A stretch of DNA of 64,000 nucleotides, from assembly GCA_948099385.1 (NCBI GenBank), contig CANUEZ040000168.1, forward strand, positions 5,433,001 to 5,497,000, read 5' to 3'. A program made the position numbers and the translations under genes. This stretch comes from Fasciola hepatica. Taxonomy: Eukaryota > Platyhelminthes > Trematoda > Plagiorchiida > Fasciolidae. The notes under the pieces were generated by a model. It saw only the letters and a program-made list of their open reading frames with translations, was not told where the DNA came from and did no database searches. Every line of letters starts with the position of its first letter. Position 1 is the first letter of the stretch. Below are positions 21,301 through 35,443 of this stretch, piece by piece.

Positions 21301-24300
21301 TTGAGATTCGCTGACAGTTGCGCATCCTGAGTGCATGATCAAAGCAAGAACTGACATTCCAGGCTTTTGAATCACTTATCCGGTTTTATTGTCACACAGT
21401 TATCTAAGTGCCTCCACAAGCTAAGTGCATAGGACGTTCACCCTAAGGGTTAAAGGAAACGAAGCTCCATTAAAACTTTGAGCCGAAATTCGCGGCTACC
21501 GAAGAACGTGGTGATACTTAAGCAAACTCTGACGAGAGTGACAATCGAAGTGCAAACGAAGATTTGCCTAATGTTTGAAGAGACTTTGAGTAATTAGGCA
21601 ACACAGTCTAAATGAGAGTGTTCGGTCATTTTATGCTCAAAATTAGCCTATTTACATGCGTGTGTGATCATAAATGTGGGGAACACATAACGGCTGGTAA
21701 ATTTCGCACCACCTTTCAACTATCAGATGTCTGGAAACTCGATTGTGAGTTTTCTTTCTGACATATTGCACTGTGGAATGTGACAGGTGTGTGGCACGTA
21801 AAAGTCGTTCCTGCTTTCGGTAGACACTGTCACAAAAATGGAATTATCGAGAAATTCATTGAACACCCCGAGGTAATTCGAGACTTAGCTCTAGTAAAAT
21901 ATTAGGAGAACAGCCCCGACGGGGTTGCCCAGTGACATGGAGGCACAGTATTCAGCTACCAACAAAGAGTGAAAACAAAATAATCTTGATATTACCCAGG
22001 GAAAATACCAAAGACGAAATGAGGAAGAAAGCAAGAAGTTTGGCTTTTACGTAGTACTTGTTTGTGCTAGATCATGCCAAGAGTCACAAATCAACCAAAG
22101 AAGGAATTATTTTTTTGGAAGTATTCAACATTCGCAGGCGCATAACTCACGACGACCTTATTTAAATTAGTACAGGAAAAGAAACATTTTCAAATCAATT
22201 GCCTCTGGACATAGTGTTCACTCTAATCTAGTTAAGCTCGGATACAACTTCAGCGGGGCGTTAAACTTGGCGTACACTTGGACAAACAAAAATGCTGTCC
22301 GTTTGCGAAAAGATAAACAATTCCGTCACGATTATCGGCACTAGGTTTTCCGTGTACTGCTTTTGTTTGCTTTTTCAGAGCCACGAAATTAGGTAAAACA
22401 CGTGATCCATTGGATGGAATCTGGGTAATAACTGGCGAGTTCATTTGTTAACAGAATTCTATGCCTTATACCAATATTCGCTTTTCGAATTTCCCATCAC
22501 TGATAATTGACAAATTGAGAACAAATAAAAATAACTAATACAGTCTTTTTGCGACCAGTTTCCAAGCAACTTTTGTCAAAATCACCGCGGAAACAGTGTG
22601 ATTGTCTTTGTCTCGTGATAAAGCCATTGGCTCTTCGGGGAACCAGTTACCACGGAACCATAAGTTTCAACATAAAAAAGGCAAATCCATTTATTTTCGG
22701 TCCAACCAAAGCAGTGAGGATGGATAAGTTTATAAACGGGTGAATCCATAGGATTAACTGTCGAACTGGACAAGCTTTCTGTAGATTTGGTGCACTTTAA
22801 AATCCTTTTCGGCGTGGTATACTATTAATTTCACATATCTAAGGTAACCTGTCCAGTGCAATTGAATGATGGTCGAGTTCATGGCCTTCAACGGTAGTAC
22901 GTACGGATAGCTAACTACCACATGAATGATAAACGGGTACGTGGTAGATCTAACGGAGAAAATCGGAAACATATGGTGAGGCCGAAGTTGAGAGTTCCCT
23001 TGATAAATTATCAGGTTCGCATCGCAATATTAGAACCTCTATACATACATGATTTTCTTCTATTTGACAACAGAAGAATTTCCATTAGTATCACTAAGTA
23101 TGTTTTTGAGGAATTGGTCTAGCCACGTTCAAATTAGATACGGCTTTGCGTGCATAAATAGGCAAGGCAATTTTCTTTGCTGCAGAACCAAACACTACGA
23201 CATACAATAAATAAAACTAACGAGAATGATGTGTTATTGATATTCATTCGATTTCTTGAGATAGCAAAAATAAAGCCAGAGTTCGACGGAAGAACTTGGG
23301 ATACTTCCATGTAAAGATGTATTTCTCAGGCATCAGCTACACAGAAAACTGAAGGTGCAGTTATATTGAGAAACAAAAGCTCTTAGCTATCGAATTTCGG
23401 ATAAGAAAAGTTATCTTTCTCTGGCATTTTCTTTCTACTTTTGAGTTTGTATAAAAAGCTACTTCTCAACAACACAAAGAGAACCCAGTCTTCTTCCGAA
23501 GTTTTGGAACCATGCTGCTGTTTTGACGAAATGTTAAAGAAGAAGATATATACTGCATCACTGCCCGATATTTTGTGTGTGCAAAAAAGAAACTAGGGAT
23601 CTCCTCCCACTAGGCATACGTGAATTTAGTAAAAACCTAGTTATTTGATTTCGTTTCCCCACCAGAATGAGTGAGCACATTCCAAACAACGAGAGTCTTC
23701 ATGGTGGACATATATCATCTAGTGCAGTGACCCATCAACTGTTGGATTCAGGCCACCGGGTTGACCCGTTAAGTGCTTTCAGGATCATCACCAGATCAAG
23801 AAATAAAACTTGCTAGTGTTCACGGAGGCAGTAATCATTGGTAGGACAAAGTGTGAACTGTGTATCCGAAGAACATACCTTACGCAACTTATGTTGCCGT
23901 GGTAGAAACCTGTGACGTCACCCTGACTTGCCCCTCATCAACCTTCTTTGGTCCTAATTATATCGCACATTTTAAAGCAAGTGATTCTTTCTGTTCCCTT
24001 GTATGCGTACAGTTGCCCGTCGTCTGAACTTAATATAGTCATGTACAAAGTGCGGTAAAGGTTGACTGAGAGCATGCAAAATGGTTGATCAATATCATTT
24101 CTACCCAGATTATTCTAGTTCATCTACTGGAATGAGCAAATGAAAAGAATGTTTAAGATACGTGACTGCGGTTGACTGGTGTCCAAGAGAAGGTTTAGCA
24201 GTCATTTCATTGAAAAATCTGCTCTTTGATGCTGGATGCCAGATTGAGCACTTGTATTTCCGAGATTTCAGCCCTAAAAATCCATTTCTGACCAAGCTGT

Positions 24301-27300
24301 GGTGTACAACTGATGTTACACACTCTTATTGGCCTAATAGGCGACGGGTCGATCAGTTGACCAACTGAGCAATTTACCGGAACAAATCTCTCAATCGATC
24401 TACCCAGGAAAGAGGCTTTCCTGTAACGTGCAGCCTTCGGAAATAATATTTGTTGAATAAACCAGATTTATCTTTTCGAGGAATGTACCAACTGGCTTTA
24501 AGATAGACTGACTGTTTTATCAGAAAAATGTTCTGTGGTTTTGGATGCTGTGGAATGGTTCACGCAAGGTATTCGGTTGTGATTGCAACTCTCTTTGGGA
24601 GAATGCTCAGTTCAACTGTACCCCGCACAAATGTTTTATCCAGGTGACTAGACCACAGATTGATGACGATATGCACTTGCCAAGTTAGTTGGAGAGATAT
24701 GAAAGTGCAGTAAATGATAAACAAATGAAAATCAACCATTTTTCAACAAATCAAATTATCTGAGAATGTGGACGGCTGAAAAAGTACATCATATTATTCT
24801 TTTCTGCCGAGACGGAAAACACTGCATTTCAGCTACTGTACACAGCCACCTCAGGGCAGGCTACTGATGGCTCGAAATTTGAACTATGTAATAACCAATC
24901 TGGGCCCATAGTGCAATCTTACCAGTAGGATTTCCATCTTTCTCAATCTAGCTCAAACCGATAAGATCGCTGTGATTAGACAATCGTTATCGTGGAATTC
25001 AGTCTTGGATGTACCGTATTCAATTCCTTTCACTGCCGCTCAGTTTTCCCTGCGGCAGCATTGAACTGAAGGCGGCTCTCTTGCACAAAACTTTTGCACT
25101 GCTGAGCAACAAATAAAAAGGAAATAGAGGAATAATTCAACAATTATAAGAACAACACATTGTAATTATGTGATTCATTCTTCCCACTTGTGTTTGAATA
25201 GTATATGCGAAGTTATTATTCCGGCAGATGACATTATCCATTAAAGAACATTGTGCCTAGGTATGGTCCTCCAGGTGTTCCCTGCACAATATTTAAGAAT
25301 AGGTTTGTACTTCTTCTGTCACGTGCTTTAATGTGTGACCATAGAGTTATGTATATTACTCATGCGCACTGATGATACAACTGTGTGTAGGAGAATCAAA
25401 AGCATAGTGTCAAATCAATCGTGGTTAACTGCGAACCAGAGAATTCTTCAGTCACTTTGATGCCTATCAGTTTAGTTTACCATTTCTGATTGCCCTCGGT
25501 TAACAACAACCTACATCACTTAAGTTGTTCTTTCAGGACTATTCGTTCAGTTCACTTTGTGTATACCTACCGACGGTTTTGAGCAACGTCTCTACCTAGC
25601 ACACTTTTAGTCCTCTTGACTGTCCATTTAACCAAATGCTGTGAACTTCCAAAAGAAACATTTGTTTCAGAGAACACCATCTTCGCTCCCAGTTGAGAGT
25701 TTTTGGGGTGACTGACAGGGCACACACGTGCCTTAACTTTGCCCTGCTCTGAAAATTGGTTAAACCTGCAAATGTCTCTGAAATTGCAAGCAGGTGGCCT
25801 GAAAAACATTCCTGCGGCAAGAGGAACCTTAGTTCGTCTTACTTTCAACTTCAGAACTGCAGTTATGGAACACATTACACTCCACCGGCACTTAGACAAT
25901 TAGGCAGAATATAAAAGAAGAGTAAGTCCAGTGACTACAAAATTCGGTACATGTTTCTACCACAGCCAGGAATGTGCTCGGTGGACAATCCAGGGAATAG
26001 TGTAAAGCGAGTTTTTTTTAATCGGGATGGCAGACTGAGGGTGTGTTGCTTCGTTGCCCGCGTTGAACGGTACCCCGATCTTCCGCGGATACACCACGAT
26101 CAAGCTATCCACAACTGGGTTTGTTGTGATTAGAATGTTCGATTGGTTGGGAGAACGCTTTTGATCCGATTTCTGAACTTTTGGCTTCTACTAACTGATC
26201 TGTTTTGGCTGCATTTTATTTTGTTGGTCATTCCATGATCTGGCTTATAAAAAGGGGTGAATAACGTACAATTTCATGGATTTTTCTTTCATTGTTGTGA
26301 CCCTGTTGTGCCGAGCCAAGAGTAGAAAAATAATTAAAGACCGATTTCAGCCAGGAACGGTTAAGTAATATCTATCGTTTCCAGTTTTAGTAAAGCTCAC
26401 AGAAGAGCAACACGTATCTGGAAGAGCTGAAGCCGAGGCGGACAATCAGTGGTCAACAGGTAATCATGACGAACGTAAGACCCTATCGTCTCCGGCTCGA
26501 TTCCTACAAAAATTGACGGTCACGTTTCTCAGGTGGCAGCCTCTAACCGGTCTCGACTCAGTCCCGCGATGTTGTGAAACTATTATGAAATAAAAAGTTA
26601 GGAAACCAGAAGAGAAAATAACTCCTTTAACACAGATTCTGCGTTGTTATCCACACCAAAACTTAATCAAGACCAGCCAGATATAAGTTAGTTTCAGACA
26701 AATTTTGGAATTTGTTGACAATGGTTCGTGAAAAATGAATTCCCAAAGGGACCAAACCTTTTCAGACACATAGTTTGTTTGATGGCAATGTGAATCTGTT
26801 GAACGTTCTCCCGGCCAAGGGACAGCTGTTTACTAACGAAAAACTATGGTGACGAAAAACCGGATTTTTCGAAGACGTGTTGAAACCGATACCTCTTATA
26901 CCAATGCGTGATCTTGGACCAAACTCCAGTTTTTGTATTATTTTGTGACTGAATTAGGAAGACTGTGCCGCATACTGGTAATACTCTTATTCGTGAACGG
27001 ATCTGAAAACGTCATGTGAGTTTAAACTACTCTGATTCGCTATTCAGAACAGAACCAGAACTTCTTTGTTTCAGTTGGACTGTATACTCTGAATGCCCAA
27101 ATCACCAAACAGGGGTAATCTGACGGGGATTAGGAAAACAGTGTGAAGACGCTCTGAAGAAAACTTTGAAAGATTCTTTAGCAACAAGTAGGAACAACAT
27201 CAACACCTGTTTACGAACTACATCATCCTGTAGAAATCACGTATTCCTATCCCTAATGAAAAAGCATAGTTTTCTTCGTCTCGCTTCGCTTCGCTAGCGT

Positions 27301-30300
27301 TGTTTCTGAATAGTCACGGAAGACCGGACACAACTTTGCGCGGAAAAGTCCACTCACGACAATTTTAACTACTAAGTACAATGCCGACTTTTTTACTGTC
27401 CTTGTTTGACTGATCACGTAGGTCCCAAAAAGCTAGTGAAATCATCCATTATCGGTGTGCATCAGCGACTGAAATTGTTTCTGTTATATTTTCGGTTGCT
27501 TGGAAATAGTAGCAATATCGGTAACAAAACTGGCCCAGCTGAACAAACCGCAGATCTAAAAAGCAACGCGCATGATTTGCCTTCCCTCTCCTGAATGATC
27601 GATGAGTAGACAACCGTTCCGCTGGATTGGGATCCAATCAGAGCAGTGACCTTTTGCGCCGAATGAATCCAAGTCGGTGACATTACCAAGTGGCCCCGGT
27701 ATTGCTCCTCTAGTAGGTAGGATTGATGCACTGAAGCATCGAGAGCAATAAATTTAAGGTCAAGAACGATTTAGTGAAAGCGATGTTGAGTGAAATTCAG
27801 GTCAGTCATTTCTACGGTCTAGTGGCTTATGAATTCAGTGCGGATTAGTTGAATGCGAAACGCAATAACCAAAGGTAAACAAACCTTATTTATTTATTCA
27901 TTGCTTCGGTAGTTTGCAACCCATTTACGCGGTAATTTCGTTGTTATTGGTGATATTTTAGGCGCCGATAACTCTCAAACGATTATTGAACCTTCGTTAG
28001 ATGATCTTATCTATGTAGGTTCATGCTAACAGCTTGACAACTAAAACCATCGTTCACTAAATATCCAGGCAGATATCCGGTGTGAAAAATACCAGATAAC
28101 AAATATCGCATCAGACACTGACTTCTTACAAAACTGGCGATGCTCAACATCAATAATCTGACCTTTCCAAAAAGACTGGAATAGACAACTAACAAAGTGG
28201 ATTTACGAATCGATTCTTATTGCAAGTAGTACGTTAATTTATCTGAATAACAGGAAAATCGCCCTTGTTATCCTAGAAACGGGCTGTTCTTTTAATCAGG
28301 CCTCTCATGATTCAAATGAGATTAGGTGATTAAGCCAGGAAACTTGAGTGTCAACATACAATTAAACAATGATTACAACCTTACATCGTTTTTCAAATGA
28401 AACCATAACTATTAGTTGTTTAGCGCTTTTACTTTTCGGGTAACATGACAGATTTTTCTGGGATGGCCGGGGTAATTTAGTATATTTTTCGCTAAACTCA
28501 TCGTGTTTTATCCTTTGGTGAAGTCTTCCAGCTTGCCATTGAAGGACCAATATATCAGTGCCTAGTTGTTCAATCCACATTTTAAAATCAACACAGAAAT
28601 GGTGGATTTAAGTTTCTTTACTTAGCAATTTAGAGTTCTCAGTCTGGCATTGAACTACAAGTCATTTGAACACTGGCAATACCCTTCCGTTACTGTCCCG
28701 CTCTTTTACCACTTCAGTCCTTTACCGCAAGTCTCCTGTACCTTCCGTAAGAGCACAAATGTTTACTTTTTTATAACTGTGCAAATAGTAATGAACGTTA
28801 CCCATGGTGTCACTCCATTAGCTAACAAAAAACATTCCAAAGGACATACTGATAAAATTGGTACTAATGAAAGCACATCAAATATCTCGGTTTTGAAGAA
28901 ATGTCTGAAATTGTTTTTCCTGGGTGTAGTGGTCATACATTATGACGGGACATGGAAATAAACAGACAGCCTCTTGAAATGACTTAGGATGCCGACGAAC
29001 TACGCAATAGTTCATATCAAGAAGATCGGACGTACTAAGGTACATACAAGATTACCCAATGGTTGTGCATGACAGGAATTCATTGTCACAGTTAATCCTT
29101 TCGAAATCGGCATCAGCCATAAAATCGCATCAAAAAGATGCACCATCGTGAACCACGACCCACCAACAGTTCTTACAGAAAAACACTCTATTTATGCGGA
29201 AATGACACACAGAAAAATGTTCTTGTGTAAATGTTGGCAGAATAATGACATGCGTAGAACCTAAACTATACCGTATGTTCAATATTAGGCTACAAACCAT
29301 CACGTTGCACTGTGAACTAATTTATAAAACGAAGTGTCAATGAAAGTAATTAGATATTACAGATGCACGGTATTTGTTTGCTTGGAGTGCAAAAACATCA
29401 GTTACCTCATGCCGTTTTTAGTTAGACAAGTTGGAATAATGGGAACAAAATATTTATCGACCTTTCCGGAATAAGATATTTCTACACTATCAAAACAATC
29501 AGGTGCCACCCATTCAATCTCACTCCCTTTGGAGTCATCGATTTATGAAATTCTCTTCTGACTACAACTCCGGCCTGGTACACTAATGAAGTGAAAAATG
29601 AGAAGCTTGGTCAACAATGTTTTGTTCGCAATTATTCCGAATCACCGGGTGAAAATAAATTGATTTAGCTGGAAAAACACCAAAGTTTCAATATATTTTT
29701 GTTGTAGATCAACCAACACTGACTTGAACTTTACTCATTTTACGGGCAATATTTTTATCCACGAATATTTGGTTCCCGACTGTCCGGAAGTGATTTTGTA
29801 TTCTACGTACAAATTGTTTTCGAGAGTAACAAAATATTTGTCACTCTGGCAAATATTTCCCTAGTTTCACTCAGTGTTTCATGGCACTGATTAGAATTGG
29901 GAATTCTGTACAATCCATCTTGAATCACCATATTTATGGACTGAGGAGCAGTTTGAGCAGGCGGAAAGTTTTTGAGGAAAGGCAAGCCATTTTTAGAGGG
30001 TGAACCGAATGCCCAACTTCGTAATCCGTGCAAAAGAACAACATTTCTAAAAAGGGCCAGTGATATTTTTTCCAGGCACATTACTTATACGAAATCAATT
30101 TGCAGGTTTCATGCCTTTTATAATGCTTATCCTATCTCATGTTTGTGTACCCAGTGCACTCCGTCGTTGGGAAAATCCGTGGTCATCTGTGTACAAGCTG
30201 TTTTCGATGTGTTGCTCATGGCCACCCTGATGCCAATAAAATAGCTCTCATCCGCTTTCTTGCGCTGTATCGTATACCATGGAAGAAATGTGATAATTAA

Positions 30301-30640
30301 TCGAACCAATACCTCATTCAATCACAAATTATATTCCATGTTTGCTGTTATCAACCTAACGAAATAAGGAGGGGAAATAATCACAAGTACAGCTTGAATG
30401 ATTTTATCCTGGACAGGGCTTATTGACAAGTGGTTGGAGTGGATAACGCTACTGCACGACCCAAGAGACACGCAGTACTGTTTTACGGGCAGCTTGAAGT
30501 GTATCACTAGTAAATTGTACATAAACCAAAAACCAATCGAATAGTTGGATGTTAAGTGGTATAATAATTCCACAGAATATGTCGTACCACAATGAAAATT
30601 TCAAACTGCGCTTGAAGATCAATCTGGTATGGTCCTTTAG
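18311..30640. other. Long non-coding stretch between two LINE remnants
   Basis: AT-rich, with no gene, RNA gene or coherent mobile element recognised apart from the tRNA-like patch at 26449-26504. A short (TA)n run lies at about 18537-18549. A small hairpin-containing GC patch is at 21913-21945 (CCCCGACGGGG). Minus-strand sequence at 29803-29950 is open behind a good acceptor-like CTCCTCAG and could be a small exon, but nothing identifies it. Many short ORFs here look like chance. Confidence 0.45.
26449..26504 (+). repeat. tRNA-like patch (possible SINE head)
   Basis: GTGGTCAACAGG at 26449-26460 resembles an RNA polymerase III A box. GGCTCGATTCC at 26494-26504 is close to the B-box consensus GGTTCGANTCC, at a tRNA-like spacing. 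No proper acceptor stem or cloverleaf could be drawn, so a tRNA-derived SINE fragment is preferred over a tRNA gene. Confidence 0.35.
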
Positions 30641-31675
30641 ATCACACTTTTATCAGCTAAAGATAGCGACACTGAACTTTTCCCGGGTGGAAAGGCGTCA
30701 GACCTTGAATTTGCTGACGACGTAGTTTTTCTGAGGGAAGATCCAGGTAAATTGCAAGCTTTTCTAGATAGCTTGACGGATTGCGTGGCAGTATTAGGTA
30801 TGCGTTTTGCACCTTCAAAGTGCAAGATACAGTTACAGGACTGGGTTAGTCCAACGCCAAACCTTTCAGTGTCTGGGGAGACTATGACCATGGTAGGCAA
30901 GTTCTGTTATCTGGGAAGTTGCATTTCACCTCGAGGTCGGATATCAGATGAGATTTCTCTGTGTATACAGAAGGATCGTTTGGAATTTGCCAATCTGAGT
31001 CACCTGTGGCATCGACATAACATTCGTTTACTTATCAAAGGATGAGTGTACGCTGCAGCAGTCAGGCCCTTGCTTCTGTATGGTTCGGAGACATGGCCAC
31101 TGCTGGTGGAGGACTTACGAAGATTGTCGGTATTTGAACACCGATGTGTTTGTAATATTGCTCGAATCTGGTGGGAACACTGTGTGAGCAATTCTGAGGT
31201 TCAGCGGAAAGTCCTAGGTTTAAGAATAAAATCATCAGATGAAACACTTGAGCTTATCAGGCTAAGATAATTGGGACATGTTTTACGCATGTCCCCTTAC
31301 AGGATTCCTCGGCATGCTATGTTTGCTGAGGCGGGCACTGGTTGGAAGATGAGTGAGGGTGGTTCGGTCATGACATGAGAGAAAGGTATGAAAAGCCAAA
31401 CCAAAGCACTTGGCCATGTAGGGAGTGTTAGACTTCTTGGGTGGAGTCCAAGAGACCCTTCCACTAAATGGTTAGATGCCGCTTTCAGTGGAGCTCCTGC
31501 ACCCACAGACTTTCTTCATCGAATTAATTCCTTTAACATAGTTCTCCTCCCAATCCTTTCATGTCCTGTTCTCCTTTATCATTACCTTCTAAGAATCCCG
31601 CTTAGAGACAACAACCAAAGTCACCCCACCCAGTGCATGGGTAATGGTTATCTGAATAGAACAGAACAGAACATG
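30641..31675 (+). mobile_element. 5'-truncated LINE: C-terminal half of reverse transcriptase plus 3' end
   Basis: Frame 2 is open from about 30641. It carries LFPGGKASDLEFADDVVFL (intact FADD, 30710-30721), the GMRFAPSKCKIQLQDW block, CYLGSCISPRG, the VYAAAVRPLLLYGSETWPL block after one stop at 31043-31045, and ARIWWEHCVSNSEVQRKVLG. Further stops follow, then a GWSPRDPSTKWLD block (about 31440). The remnant ends in (AGAAC)3 at 31658-31672. 5' truncation and a short tandem 3' tail are typical of non-LTR retrotransposition. It has the same block order as the 15.3-18.3 kb element but is clearly a separate, better preserved copy or subfamily. Confidence 0.85.
31658..31672 (+). repeat. (AGAAC)3 tail of the truncated LINE
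   Basis: Three exact AGAAC units directly after the last recognisable LINE sequence. Short tandem 3' tails instead of poly(A) are usual in RTE- and CR1-type elements, which supports this as the 3' boundary. Confidence 0.5.
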
Positions 31676-34600
31676 TAGGCTCATAAAACATTATGTTGAT
31701 TTCAATTAGAAATTGCTTTCGGCGTATAGATATTAGCGTAACTAAAAAAGTGAATGAAGATAGTGATCATGGTAGGAAAGTACAAAACGATTCCCAATGA
31801 TGACACATTGCTTGTTGCAGTCCAGTGCTTTGGAGGGAGATTATGCCACTGAATTAACCAAACTCCTTACATTCAATGTAGTTGATGAAGTTCACTTGGC
31901 AATTCAAGTGTCCATGTCGTACTAGAAGAGCCACTCATTACCAATTAGTGAAATGAATGTGAATAGAACAGTAATATCATGTGCTGTAACAAAGAAATTC
32001 AAATACAAGTTCAAGAAATCCGAGTACAGTAATGGGAATAAAAGTGCATTATCTTAAGTAGCATAAACAGCTGTTATGATTCGATAAATGAGAGGATGAC
32101 CACTTTTCTTTGCTTTCTAGCAGTCTTTCTTTATTGTAATTCTGTGCGTTTATCTCGTGTATCTTTCGAAAGTGACATTTACGGAAGTTTTAACGCAGTT
32201 TTGTGCCTCCTGGGTGACTTTGAAGAAGAAACTGAAATACAATAAAAACGAGAAAAAAGACCCAAAGGCCAAAAGGGGTTCGGAGTTAAATATGACGTTA
32301 GTATGTGACACTTTGCCGATCATCTTTGATGAGGATGTTTCTAACAGCCTACTGAAATTTTGTTTCCTCACTTTTGTTTGGTATCCAGAATGTACGGCGG
32401 TGAGGTAGAAAATTATACAAGTATCGCACTTTCGTCTCACGCAAAAGTCATACCACGTGCTTTCCATTTCACAGATCATTTCATCAGTAGCGCCGTGCCT
32501 TGTAATTGTGTCTGTCGACGCATATTGTTAACCGAAAGCCTTCTTGCGCTTGTAATCGTTCTATATAATCGGTTCAATTTGCAATCACGACAATTATGTT
32601 GTATTCGACAGGTTTGTTTGTAAATATCTCCTAGCTATAGTCATGGCAATACACGGGTCGATCAATAAGGGTCACGCTAATGAATAACTTGGAATTTTTA
32701 AATCCAAATATTACTTGATTCTGAGCTATATTTACCCCGGGATTCTGATCAAGGAAATCATAGTACTTTTGTTTTGAGATGTTTAAATGTAAACGATTAA
32801 TCGCCACTGTCTCCGGCACGGTGTTCAGTCGGGCAATGCACCTTTGGCCTTCACAGCTGACAGTTTGTATGGATTCAGATCGATTATTTTGTATTTCCCA
32901 TATCAAATTCACAGAGGATATCTTTGTTGTGACTTTTTTTTCTGTGACTGAAACAGTCGCCCATCCCTGCAACATCATATTAGACTGATGGAGAACAGGT
33001 GAACAAGAGCCTTCGTTTGTCGTATCCACGTGTGCTATCTCATGTGTGCAGATATCACCCAGACTGATGCACTTGTGCTCATCAATGCAACTTTACAGCT
33101 CGCCCACCAGTTGATTGATGCACACTTCAGTGCATCTGAGATGTCGAAAAATGATAATCCCATATTGTACAAATCGAATGTTTTTAGGGAAGCATAAGGT
33201 TTGGGTTTGCAGTCGTTTTGGGTCCTAAGGCACTGTTGAGCTGGTGAGGATCTGAAAAGTCTGTGTGATTCACTCACAAAATTTTAGATGAATGATAAAC
33301 ACATCCGGTTAGGTGTGTGGGTCCAAAATATCCAATTCTTCACTGCACATTTATGGTGGCCAATATTCATCTAAGTAGTGCAGAGTGATGATATTTAAAC
33401 CTCCGCCCAAAGCTCCTAGACAGTTGACTTCTAGTCAGGAAAGTAAATTTAGGTGACACACATGACACATTCTTCCTAATTACGAACCCATTACCGGCTT
33501 TCCTATGGTTTTCGAGTCACTCATCTGTGCAAATTAAACTCGACTGTTTTTCTGTAAGATTTATCTTATGACACCGGAAAAAGGGTACGGCTAACCATGC
33601 AACTTTATACAGCTATTGTCACCGACATTCCCATTATTCTTGGCTGTCTTGGAGCTCGAATTGAGCAGAAAGTCCTTCGCTGTTGAGTTCTTTGGAAAAA
33701 AGCCTCATAGAGGTGACATTTTTCATGATGATGCCTTCTAGAAGTGTTCGACTGTGTCCAGTAATGAGTAGCTGTAACTCACTGGCATAGACCGTCATTC
33801 CAGTTCTGTCTCTGCTTTAAGATTGATACTTGCATACACACTTAATGGGCTTCGTCTCTTCGGGCTTTATTTCCTGCTGTCTTTGTGGATAGTTTACATT
33901 CAATCCTCACGCAAGAGCGCTGCATCCAGCACACATCTGCCGACCATCCTGTCAGCCTCTCAGTCCGTGTTATTCGAAGCTGACGTTGACCTGAGTCGAA
34001 TCATCCTTTCTTAACGCGTCATGACCGCCACTCGTTTTCATTACAAGGTTTCAAAGAATCAGAAGAACTGAAAAACCATAGGCCAATGACTAAGATCACT
34101 GAGGGATGGTAAACTGCAACTGCTGGTCTTTCGGAGTACTGTAAGGAGTTTTCAGTATACTGCAATTACATTCCGTTAATTACAAAAGCTGTCTGCAATA
34201 ACGATTGAGTTACCGAATGTTTGACCTTAGATCTTAGCATACTTACTAGTTCCAGCTGAACATTGGTAGTTAACAAGCAGCTGCTTTCAGAGGGGTATTC
34301 ACATGTGCAACTCAAAACCAGCCAGTAATGGTTGAAACGAATAGGGGTGAAAAACGATCCCTGTAGCCAATAAAGCAAAGCTTATGAGTAAAGAAATGAA
34401 CTATGTGAAGCGAGATAAAACCTGGAGTAAAACATCCCAGGTTACATTCAACGTAGATGTCACAGTCTGCGCTCTTTAGACAACCGTACGTATGCTGTAT
34501 CGTGAGTGTTCAGTACTAAAATTTATGTCCAACTTGTATCTCTCTTGCTTTACGTAGCACAATTAAAGTAAGAGGCTGCTGCCAAATGGGCAAACAAATC

Positions 34601-35375
34601 GCAGTTTTGATGTGACCAGATCTTTTGCGGTACTCCGGATGGTTTGAAAGCTATCGTCAGGGACTCGTGCTCAAGCAGAGCGGGTTTGAAATCACTTTAG
34701 AACAGAAAGGATACACACTGTGAACGGTGAAACAGTAGTGCCGCGATTTTGTTGATTTCAAACTGCTATTTGTGCATTCCAGCTGCATGATGAAGCATTT
34801 CGCAATGGTAGATGACGCTCGACTGAATGATTCCAGACTTGGTTAACTCTTATCTCAGGAATAGCTAGTGAGCTTTCACATTCTTCAGTTTAGGAATATG
34901 GGGATCAAACTTTTTGTTCGGCATGATTACCACTGTTCAAGATTTAGAAGAAAAAACGAAGCGACTCCGTGTTTTGAATCAAATCCAGCTTCGTAAGTTT
35001 TCCAGTGAAGGCACACATTAAATGACGGTGATATGATAAAAAAAACCGCAGAGCAGTCTGAGGAAAATCCCCTTCATTTCTGATTTGCTTATAGATTGGG
35101 TAGAATAGAAAAGGCACTGGTAATTAGTAGCCACGGGCAAGATTGTCCGATGTCTTTCGTATGCAGTTTCGAGAAACCGTATTCTAGGGAATACAAAATT
35201 GTGTGCAACCCTAAAGAGAAAGGTTTATGGAGTTGCTCACTTATCTACGCACACGTGCAGGAAGAAACCGTCTGTCTCTATGCACCCAACGATTAACTCC
35301 ACCGAAGAGACATGGAATGACAAAAGACCCCACTACAAGATAAAACATTATTTCCGTGTTGTTTTAGCTGAAAAG

Positions 35376-35378
<3 letters not shown>

Positions 35379-35442
<64 letters not shown>
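35379..35442. repeat. (TA)32 microsatellite
   Basis: Thirty-two uninterrupted TA units, the longest such array in the window. It produces spurious Tyr-Ile repeat ORFs in several frames. Confidence 0.98.

Positions 35443-35443
<1 letters not shown>

Noticed and set aside
24324..24385. Minus-strand tRNA-like GCTCAGTTGGTCAAC (A box)
   Set aside because: No B box at the expected distance and no acceptor or T stem could be paired, so no tRNA gene is called.
30752..31045. 97-codon ORF as a host gene
   Set aside because: It is the RT region just after the FADD box of the truncated LINE.
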